Source of the DNA: Lycocorax pyrrhopterus obiensis
Taxonomy: Eukaryota > Chordata > Aves > Passeriformes > Paradisaeidae
Assembly: GCA_014706295.1 (NCBI GenBank)
Contig: JACSVZ010000002.1
Coordinates: 21,486,757-21,550,756 of the forward strand
DNA length: 64,000 nt
Reading direction: 5' to 3'
Shown: positions 51,070 through 59,900 of the stretch, in pieces
How positions within the stretch are numbered: position 1 is the stretch's first letter
Layout: every line of letters starts with the position of its first letter
The notes under the pieces: generated by a model
Databases searched by the model: none
Told to the model about the DNA's origin: nothing
The model's input: only the letters and a program-made list of their open reading frames with translations
Translations under genes and position numbers: made by a program

Positions 51070-51641
51070 TCGGGCTGCATCACAAGAGGTGACCAGCAGG
51101 TTGAGTGCGGGAGGTGATTCTGCTCTCTGCTCCCGTGAGACCCTGCCTGGAGTACTGTGAACAGCCCTGGGGCCCCCAAGTAAGGAGTCCAGAAGAGGGG
51201 TATGAAGATGATCACAGGCTGGAACACCTCTCCAGTAAAGACAGGATGAGAGAGTTGAGGTTGTTCAGCTGGAGAAGAGAAGGCTCTGGGGAAACCTTAT
51301 AGCGCCTTCCAGTACCTAAAGGGAGCTGCAAGAGAGAGCTGGAGAAGGAGTTTTTACAAGAGCATGTAGTGATAAGACAAGGGAGAATGGCTTTAATCTG
51401 AAAGAGGGCAGGTTTAGATGAGATAGCAGGAGGAAATTCTTTACTGTGAGCATGGTGGGACAGTGGAACTGGTGGCCCAGGGAAGTTGTGGATGCCCCAT
51501 CCCTGGAAGTGTTCAAGGCCAGACTGGATGGGACTTTAAGCAACCTGGTCTAGTGGAAGGTGTCTGCTTATGCAGGGGAATTGAAACTAGATGATCTTTA
51601 AGGTCCCTTCCAGCCCAAACCATTTAATGATTCTGTGATTT
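51070..51641 (+). mobile_element. CR1 LINE 3' part, plus strand
   Basis: Starts near GGGCTGCATCACAAGAGG and covers the ORF2 C-terminus (frame reads REVILLSAPVRPCLEYCEQ, then GPQVRSPEEGYEDD with an altered frame) followed by a near-complete 3' UTR ending in CTTTAAGGTCCCTTCCAGCC and ATGATTCTGTGATT. It lies about 570 bp from, and opposite in orientation to, the CR1 copy at 49.87-50.50 kb. Confidence 0.9.
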
Positions 51642-53059
51642 CCCTGTGCAGTATCTCATTTCTTTCCAGCCTTAGTTGTTATCCACTGATGTTGAAGTGG
51701 TTGTATCTTTTCGGTTTTTTGTGAAAACAATACAACTACGTTCAGGAAAATGCATTTTCCTCTTTGTAACAAATTGCTCTACCTTCCCTTATGGACAGAA
51801 ATAGGTTTTATGTAAGTTTCTAGCTCTGAGCTCATCCTATATATGCTAATTTAAGTTCATGAACATCCAGAGAAAGGGAAATGGGATCTTAAAAAAAAAA
51901 AAAGCTATCTTATTTGCCACATGGCCAACCTCCTTTCTTTAGGAACAAGTTGCCTCACAGTTAAGACATGACATAAGTTTACAATCTTGAAATCTTTGTT
52001 TATGACAAGCAGGAGTAAGATCACATGATCTGTATTTGTTCATTTAGTCTTCTTTGTGAACTGAATAGGCTTTTTGTACTTAGTTTTCTTATGGGACTGA
52101 ACTTTACAATAAATCCTTCAAATTCTTGGGATACAACAATAAAGTTGCAGTGTCTGCACAGTATTCAGCAACTCTCAGAAAATGTATTTGAAAACAGCAA
52201 AACCAAAGTGAAATACATTGTAATCAATTGGAGTGTCTCTAAAAATGATCTGTAAAATCAGTTTTAACACTTCTGGGGTACCAGAATTCCATAAAATTCA
52301 TAAAAGAAACAGCCTGTAGCTTGTGATGTAGCTACTCTGGTCAAATACTGAAATGACAAAATAAACAACTGTACTGCTTTCTAAAAATCAATCTATAATG
52401 CATCGCATTTTTACTGGAAGATTTTATTTAAAAATAGATATTACAAATAAATCCTGAAACTTTAAGACACCTCAGTGAGAGATTAAATTTGTAGGCATAC
52501 AAACTTCAGTCTTACAGGCCAACTGACACACTGGCAGCGTTTGGGAGCAGATCGTGGGAAATCCGCGAGGCAGTGGGGCAGAGGCTTTGCTTTGCACAGC
52601 TGTGTAAAGACTTGCCATAATAGCTGTCTGGAGCAGCAATCTCCGTGCTGGAGGAAACATGAGGAGCGCCTGTCCTCCCTCCCTCAGGACGCGTAATGCT
52701 CAGCAGAGACCGGGAAGGGAGGAGTGACGGCTGTGCCCTTGTATTCTGCCTCTGCTGGCCTGAAGGAAAGCAAGCCGAGAGATGCTCGTAGGGAAGGTGC
52801 AAACCACCCCAGTGAGAAAGCCCCCAGGGAGAGTACCCTGCCCTCGGCAGAATGTCCCCAGTGCTACCCTTGCCATGCTCCGCACGGGGCGGGAGCTACC
52901 GTGCCCAGTCTCAGCCCTCAATGCCATGATTTCCAACCCAGAGTTCACCGTTCCTGTGCAGTTTGCTATAGCATTTTTAAAAACTATTTTGTATTAAAAC
53001 CAGTAGATGGGTGCATTTGCTGTTGCTTTGTGGTTGGTTGGTTCGTTTTGCTTTTAAAA
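51642..53059. other. Proximal upstream region of FAM171A1
   Basis: AT-rich until about 52500, with 13 A at 51891-51903, then GC content and CpG frequency rise toward the island. The part from 52530 is a likely promoter shoulder. No exon or interspersed repeat is seen. Confidence 0.5.
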
Positions 53060-53314
53060 TTCGCTTTAAATACTCCAGCAGCGGCAGGGGCCCCGGCCGC
53101 AGGTCACGCGTGGCAGCGGGGCCGCGGGAGACCCTGCGACCCGCCACGTCCCAGCCGTGCGGAGAGCAGGTCACGGCGCCCGCCTTCCCCCTCGTCCCTC
53201 CCGCTGGCTGCGGTGGGAGGCGAGCGGGGCCGGCACGGCTGGGGAGGCCATTTTGCAGCCGTTCGGGGAGGGAGAGCGGGCGGCGGGCGCGGCCGGGCGG
53301 GACCCGGCCCCCCG

Positions 53315-53353
53315 CGGCAGGTGAGCGCGGCAGGTGAGCGCGGCAGGTGAGCG
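53315..53353 (+). repeat. Three perfect tandem copies of a 13-bp unit with CAGGTGAGC
   Basis: The unit CGGCAGGTGAGCG occurs three times head to tail at 53315-53327, 53328-53340 and 53341-53353. Each copy contains CAGGTG, the E-box bound by SNAI/ZEB repressors, and CAG|GTGAGC, a near-ideal 5' splice site. The sequence alone cannot say whether either is used. Confidence 0.9.
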
Positions 53354-53464
53354 CGGCGGCGGGCGCGGGGCCGGACCGGGCTCCCGGCGGGGACACGCAG
53401 CCGCCCCGGGGGCAGGACCCGGCGCCGCCGGGGAGCCCCGCGGCGGGGCAGGGCAGGGTGCGGG

Positions 53465-53479
53465 CGGCAGAGGGCGCTG
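53465..53479 (+). promoter_or_regulatory. Candidate CTCF-binding site
   Basis: The stretch CGGCAGAGGGCGCTG matches the core of the CTCF motif (AG-R-K-GGC-R-S-Y) at every core position, with partial match in the 5' part. It lies about 400 bp upstream of the FAM171A1 start codon, between two identical 16-bp copies of GCGGGGCAGGGCAGGG (53443-53458 and 53479-53494). Motif evidence only. Confidence 0.35.
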
Positions 53480-53620
53480 CGGGGCAGGGCAGGGGGTGCC
53501 ACCAAGGGTTAAGGGGCGGGCGGGGAGCCCGGGCAGCTCCCGGGGGGAGAGCGGGGGGATAAACGGGGGCGGAATTAAAGAATAAACCCGGGCGGACAGG
53601 CGGCGGGGCCGCGGAGCGCT

Positions 53621-53670
53621 CCCGCCTCCCCTCCCTTCCCCCCCCTCCCCCCCCCCGCCGCCGCCCGCCC
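53621..53670. repeat. C-rich tract with G-quadruplex / i-motif potential
   Basis: A run of C-tracts, including uninterrupted runs of 8 and 10 C, separated by single T or G residues. The opposite strand therefore carries more than four long G-tracts with very short loops. It lies just over 200 bp 5' of the FAM171A1 ATG, probably near the transcription start. A plausible quadruplex-forming element, and also a region prone to sequencing error. Confidence 0.6.
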
Positions 53671-53718
53671 GGGGGGATAGCGCGGGACGCGGAGCCGGGG
53701 CGCAGCGGCGGGACGACA

Positions 53719-53793
53719 ATGCAGCAGGCGGAGAAAGCAGGAGGGGCAGCGCACGGCAACATGGAGGGAGGCGCGGAGCGGGCCAGCCCCTGA
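53719..53793 (+). promoter_or_regulatory. Upstream ORF 1 in the FAM171A1 leader (24 codons)
   Basis: An ATG at 53719 opens a 24-codon reading frame that ends at TGA 53791-53793. A second in-frame ATG lies at 53761. Its stop codon overlaps the ATG of the next upstream ORF in the arrangement TGATG (53791-53795). It can act on FAM171A1 translation only if the transcript starts upstream of it, which is plausible but not shown. The encoded peptide is hydrophilic, low in complexity and not recognisable. Confidence 0.5.
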
Positions 53794-53879
53794 TGCGGCT
53801 CTTTCTCCTCCTCCTCCGGGCAGCGGCTCCGGCGGCGATTCTCTCCCTGGCGGCGGCTGGCGGCGGCGGGTGGAAATGA
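53793..53879 (+). promoter_or_regulatory. Upstream ORF 2 in the FAM171A1 leader (28 codons), overlapping the main ATG
   Basis: The ATG at 53793 overlaps the stop of the preceding uORF. The frame encodes 28 residues that are leucine- and alanine-rich at the start (MRLFLLLLRAAAPAA) and then glycine-rich. It ends at TGA 53877-53879, which overlaps the FAM171A1 start codon as ATGA (53876-53879). Such an overlap is the classical geometry for termination-reinitiation. The hydrophobic peptide looks signal-like, but that may simply reflect CTC/GCG repeats in the GC-rich DNA. Confidence 0.5.
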
Positions 53880-53969
53880 GCAGGTCGGCGGCGCTTCTCC
53901 TCTGCCTGCTGGGCTGCAACGTGTGGAAGGCGGTGACCAAAACCTTAGGGGCGCCCGAGGCGGCTCAAG
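53876..53969 (+). CDS. FAM171A1: FAM171A1 (astroprincin) coding exon 1, signal-peptide exon, partial gene
   Basis: First coding exon of a type I single-pass membrane protein. The family is reported to affect actin stress fibres and cell shape and to be expressed in astrocytes; this is family knowledge. The visible exon encodes 31 complete residues: a short basic start (MSRS), a hydrophobic core at residues 5-14 (AALLLCLLGC), then VWKAVTKTL and a short linker ending in Q31. This closely matches the start of vertebrate FAM171A1 as I remember it. The start is the ATG at 53876, with G at -3. An in-frame GTG at 53870 is not needed. The exon ends with one base of the next codon (phase 1), which fits a glutamate codon split by the intron, as the family sequence predicts. 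The donor is AAG|GTCGGT, with C at +3 and G at +5. The 3' exons lie outside the window. Confidence 0.87.
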
Positions 53970-56900
53970 GTCGGTGCGGGATGGGCGGCGGGACTGGCCC
54001 GCTTTGTGCAGGGGTGGCGGGGGCTGCATTGTGCGGGGGGCCGGGACGAGGGTACGGCGGGGAAGCGGGTCGGTGATGTGAGACCTCTCCCGGCTCCCGC
54101 CGGCCGCCGCTGACCCCGCAGCCCGGAGAAGCGAAAGCAGCCCCGCGGCTGGGGAGCTTTTGTTACTGGCAGGGGCAGGGGCTGCGCTGGCCTCATTGTG
54201 CTGCCCCCTCCGTACCTCCCTCTGTCCCTCGGCGCCGCCGGAGCTGTTGCATTACGTCCTTTTCCCCCGGTTTCCCCTCTCCTCACCGTTCCCGCTGCAG
54301 GGCCCGACGCGGCGGTGAGAGGCGGGTGGGGGGCACCGGCGGCCGCAGGCCATGCGGGGCCGCCGGGCTGGGGTTCGCCCCCCGGGCTGACGGCGCGGCT
54401 CAGCCGCGGCCCCGGGACGTTTCCGGGCCTCCGCCGGGCCTTTTGTTCGGCGCGGTGGCTCCCGCCGGCCGGGCGGGGTCTGTCACCGCTGCCCCTGGGC
54501 AGGCGGGCAGAGACGCTCCCCGGCCGGGCAGGGTCGTCCTCCCCCTCCGCCCTCGCCCGGGCGGGCGCAGAAGCCGCAGCGAGCCGGTGCCCGAGCGCCC
54601 CGGGGGCACCTGGAGCAGCTCCTGATGCTCCTGTGCCGGGCTGCGGGTCCTGCCCTGGGCTGCGCAGCCCCGATCCTCACCTGTGCTGTGGTGTGGCAGC
54701 CCCTCGGCCGGCGAGGTGCGCCTGGCCTCCAGCCCTTCCCCGTGTGAAAACTCGGCGAGGAGGGGGAGACGCCGCGGTGCCCCCCTCGCCCTCGGCTTTG
54801 CCTTTGGTGGCAGGAGGGCAACTCCTCCGTCGGGCTGCGACAAGGATCCTGCGGTGGCATCGCGCCTGCCGGGACCACGGGTATGTCAGGGTGCAGAAAA
54901 CTTGTGTACATAAGGGTACAAGACGTGTTAGAAGGAAATGCATCCTCCCCTGTGGTCGGTGTTGGCCTTGTGGCTTGTATTGTCAAATGGCTAAATGTGT
55001 CATCTGGGATGAGCGATCGTACACCGGCTGGGCCTTCACGGCAGCAGGCTGGCAGCATTCTTCCCGCTGCGGTGGGGTGGACGTGCACCGCGGGAAGGGT
55101 ACGCTTATGTCCTGTTTCCTCAAAGCTTTTCTGATCTCACACCGGTTGTAACAATCAGTAAGCAATGCCTGCCGCAAGAAGTAAAATGGTAAAAGTAACC
55201 TTTTTGGACTGTTTCTTTCATGGTTGTATTTAAGTACACCAAGTAGAATCTGAGTGGGCATGTGTTCACACACAGAGTAGTCAAAAGGCAAAGGTGTCTT
55301 GTAGGAAAACCTACCTATATGACATCAAATGTAATACCAGATTTTGCCTTTTTAAAAGGGTGAAACAATAGCAGTTCTGGAATAAGAACCACTAACTGTA
55401 ACTCAAAGGCCACTAAACTTAGGATGTACTGAGTTTATTCATAAGCATGCCAGAAAACCAGAGCCATGTTTGGCCCATGAAGCTAGCACTTCGGATACCA
55501 AGGTAATATAAAAATCTACTGTAATTTTTGTATCATATGGAAAATCTCCTTAATATATGTGATCAAAGTGGTGAGGTTGGCAAAATTAGTGCCTTTCAAC
55601 TGCCCTGTTGATCTTGTCTTCTATTGTCAAGCTTAATTCAGATGGCATGCAAAGGCTTGTCTCAGTAGCTGCTGCATCCACATCAAGACTGATGGCTGAT
55701 TATTTGAGTAATAGCAGCTATGTCAGTGAGTAGAGAACATTTTTATCAAAATAGAAATGTCTAATTTTTTCTTCCACGTAAGAACATCTGAGTTTTCATA
55801 GTTTTCATTTTCCAAAGCCTAATTACAAGCCCAGTCTTTACTCTTTGGAAGTGTACATTGGTAAAAGGGCATATGTAGAGCTGATCTCATATCAAAGTGT
55901 ATTCTGCTTCCAGTTACCAGCTACTTACTGTGAATCTTTTTTTGAAAGTTTTGTGATGCCAGCTTAGCCTTGGATAAGTTCCTGAACATCAGGTGTGATG
56001 ATTTTCTGGGGAAAAGAGTTTTTGTATCGGGTACATTCCCAGTTTGTATACACACAGCACAGTAAGTGCTAAATGGTTGTAGGACCTGAACTAGCTGTTT
56101 TTCCCTCTTGCCCTTTTAGTACCATGGTCATAGTTGTAGGTCCCAGTAAAGAGCCATTGCCAAAGTTTAGGGATGTTTGTAGATGACTGTCTTTCCCTTT
56201 GTGGCTAGGAATAAACTAGTTAAAAACCAAGGGCTTGAAATAAAGATAGAGGTTGGAAAGCCAGAGCGTGCCATTAGGGAATAATTGCTTCAGCTGCAGT
56301 ATTCATTGTTGGACAGGTTACATGAGATTAGGGTGGAGAACCCTCCTCATGGTTGGACAGATCAGATGAGACTTGGTTAAGATGTTCCATGTCTGTGTTA
56401 ACGAACCAAATAAATAGGTATTGGATTTGGAGCTTTTTGAAGGTGGGATCTGTAGTCAGTGTTCTAATTAAGGAAGGGATGAGGAGGGATGCTTTGCATC
56501 AAGCATTTCTCTCCTTCATTGCTCTCAGACGTATGTTCAGACAGTCCCAGCTTCGAATTCTCCTCAGCCAGACTGATTACGTAATTTGTGCATATGAAAA
56601 GTACTGGTAATTAAGCTCTGCACTTAGCACCGTATTTAGAAAATTGAGTGAATTTTTTATGCAGATCTCTTGTGGGCTCTGAAGGTCACAGATACATCCT
56701 CTAAGTTTCAGCAACTTGTTTTCTTTAATAGGATAAAATTCTCACAGATGAGTTGTTCGCTTTTGTCAGTGTTGGTGCTTAGAACCCCAGCAGTGAGGCT
56801 GTTAGATGCCCATGAAGGTTCACCTTAGAACCTTTACCTCTCTAAGTTCTCTCAAGTGTGTAAAACCTGACAGATATTTCAGATGAGGACTAAATTAAGG

Positions 56901-59900
56901 TTTTGTGGGGGTTTTGTTTGATTTTGGTTTTGTTTGGGTTTTTTAATTGTTCTAACAGGTATTCCAGGACTTAAATTTGTTTTAATGCTGAAATAAATGT
57001 GAGAAAATTTTGGAACAAACAAACAAAAAAGCCCCCAAACTAACCCTTAAGCTGAATTCCTATTGGCATTGGTGATTTGTTTGGTGAGTACGCAAAATAC
57101 ACGATGCATGTTTTTCACATGAATAGGTCCTGTGTAGAACCTAACAACAGACCCTTGGCAAATAGGAATGTAAGAGTTATATGAAGAGGTAACATGAACC
57201 CAGGGGGAATGTAAGCATAATCAGTGTAATTTGGGAAGGGATTAAATTTCTTTATTGCCTGTAAACTTTGCTTCTCAGTAGAAGATGAGGATCATTCATT
57301 TGTACCTGTCAGGGAAGTCTTTTAAGAGAAATCCTAGAATATTCTGTTGTAGTGCCGAAATCTGGTATTATATTTGTCTACTGCAGTGTGTATTGGTTTT
57401 AACTTGTATTTCAGTTGGTCTTCCTATTTTATTAGTTGTTCAAAATTAAGAAGTTATGAATAATAAAATAACAGTTGAGTAATAAATAGCACCCAATTCA
57501 AATACTAGCCTACTAGTAGACGAATATGCATAGGAAATCCCAGCTTCACAATCCCAGAATGAGATTAGATAGATAATTATTTTCCAGTATGATGGTGAAT
57601 AAAAATTCGGATGTTATTGCTTAGTCAGAATCTGCAGTGTTTTTTCCCCTCTGTGTGCATGGAGGACAGGAGGGTTGATGCTTGAGTGCTGCTGTTTGGC
57701 GTTGTCTGCAAGCAGCCATTCCGTTACTTTGTGGAAGCTAACTTCACAACCATTTCAGATGGACATTCTGCAAAGCCTGCTTTTGTGGACAGCACAGTAA
57801 CAGCTCTGAGAAGACCCTCCAGTTCTGGGTTTGTTTTTTTTTTGTTGTTGTTGTCTTTAAACTAGTTATTCCAAGCTTGCAGTTTTTAACAATGATGATG
57901 AAGTTCAGATGATGCAGAAATAGTCTTTAATAGTCTTTTCTCTCTTTCCTCTTGCACTGCCGTACTGCTTCTTCTCATTCAGCTGCAAATTACTAATAAC
58001 AGTCAAATCCAAAGGTTTATTTCATTGAGGCCACAAATGGACTCCTCAAAATAGAAGCTGAATTGCTCTAAAGCAGTACGAAAAATGTTGCTTTATTTTA
58101 GTGGAGGAGCCAGTTGTTTACTCAGTACTACATAGTGTTGTAAAATGTTAATGAAGATGAGGTATGTGTTGATTTTATCCATAATCAGATCCAGGTAAGC
58201 ACTGGGTTTTGGTTGGGTTTTTTTTTTCATATTTGTCTTGAACTACTAATGCCTGCAAATGCCTAGTAACTGATTTCTCTCAGTCAGATGAACAAGTTAC
58301 CTAGGTGATCTGATGGTATAAAACTGCAGTCTTTTTCTCCTAAGCATTTGTGTTCACCCTTTTGGCATCTAATACCTTGCACTAAGTGGTTCAACTTACC
58401 TTTAATAACGCATGTATGCACTTGAGAAGTGACAAATTCATATGCTCGCTTTCCCTGCTGTCCCACTTGGGTCTTGTGGTTTTTTTGCCCACTTGTATCT
58501 TGAGATAGTGTTAATTGCCATGTGTTTCTCTCTCTCTCTCCTCATTTTTGTCTTTTTTTTTTTTTTTTGAAACACCACAGCGATGCCTTTTCCTGCTTGA
58601 GACTAAAACTGGGTTCATGAAGCTTTTAAGGACAGCTGTGTCAACTTATGTCTAAGTGAATGGTTTCAAATAGTAGTTCCTGGTAGCAATGAAATGCAGT
58701 TTTACGATTTTTAATTGCAATGGTTAACAGAAGCTTGGCTATATGTATTTGTGTGCTGGGGAGGAAGAAGAGTTGTGCATTTAGATTTTTTGAAAATATA
58801 AGAAATCTCCAGTGATTTTGGGAGATGGAGGAACAGAAATGTCACTCTGCTTCTTGTTAGTACAAACTTCAGATTAGTTTTTTACTCTTGTCTCCTGTGG
58901 GCAAAGCCAGTCTTGGTGCAGGAAGAAAACCAAGAAGAAAATGCGTGCCAAGGAAACGCAATGCATAGGGTCATGTCATTATAGGAACATGCTGTACCTG
59001 GCAGGTTGGAGGTTCAGCTTCAGTGGTATTTCTTAACAGCCCTGCTTGAAGTCTGGCCATTGAATAGCAGTGTGGTTGGGAGTGGTGCTTCTATTCCACA
59101 TCTCAAATTCCAGTACATTGGATCAATACAGTTGTTGTGAACCTTAAGCTTATAATTTAGGGAGAGTTATTCCAGTCAGCCAGAGGCAAACTAAGTAATC
59201 TCTCAAAAATACCTGCAACTTGAAATCAAAGTATGCACTTTCAGTATTTCTTTTGGCTTATACACTCATTACCTTATGTAGGTTCAGTTTTCCTTTGCTC
59301 CAGTATATATGTATCTGTTCTGCCTTTAGTTACAAAGAAAGGCAACTTCTGAGAGAACTGTGCTGTTGGTATTCTGCTTCTCCCACAGGTCCTGATGGTT
59401 TTACCATATTTATGCCAGGGAGCACAAATAAGGGAGGCAAGAAGTCTGTGTAAATGGTTGTACTTACTAGAAAAAAATCAGTTTAATAATACTAATATAA
59501 TACATGTTAGTAATATGCACTAAAACATTTTGTTTTAGGAAGTGCCAAAGAGAACTGAGTGCTTTTTTTTTCTTCAGAAATTCCAGAAACGTTACCCTGA
59601 AAGCTGGTTTACATTAAGCTTTCAGTTAATGTAATATCTGGCTTGCTGTGCATGGGTAATAAGCATTATACACATGCTTTTTACAAATACCATCTTTAGT
59701 TTTATTAGAAACTGGAAAATATGTATGTATTTTTTAATACAGAACCATAAGAATGTGAACATACTGTAATTTCTTGTTGCTTTTTCTAAGTGCATTGAAT
59801 CTTTCACTTTAAAATAGTAAGACAGAATCATAGTTGACATAATGGCAAGTCTGAGCCCTTGAAAGGAATATTTTTAAGTTTGTTTCAACATAGAGCAACA

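Larger units (their letters stand above)
53060..54870. promoter_or_regulatory. FAM171A1: CpG island covering the FAM171A1 promoter, leader, exon 1 and start of intron 1
   Basis: About 1.8 kb of GC-rich, CpG-dense sequence rising abruptly from AT-rich flanks and fading into ordinary intron sequence near 54870. It contains the coding start at 53876. GC boxes are visible at 53513-53520 and 53565-53572, the second next to AT-rich GATAAA and ATTAAAGAATAAA stretches at 53558-53586. The exact transcription start cannot be fixed from sequence; it should lie upstream of 53876 within the island. Many long ORFs occur on both strands here because stop codons are rare in such DNA. They are not genes. Confidence 0.85.

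Noticed and set aside
53870..53875. In-frame GTG two codons before the FAM171A1 ATG
   Set aside because: The ATG at 53876 matches the family's start, and a GTG start is not expected.
52977..54029. 350-codon ORF on the minus strand across the FAM171A1 promoter
   Set aside because: It is proline-, alanine-, arginine- and glycine-rich, lies entirely in CpG-island DNA and overlaps the real exon 1 in antisense. It has no domain. Base composition explains it.
54198..55151. 317-codon plus-strand ORF just downstream of exon 1
   Set aside because: It lies in the GC-rich start of intron 1, has low-complexity content and no family resemblance. It does not continue the FAM171A1 frame with the expected extracellular domain.
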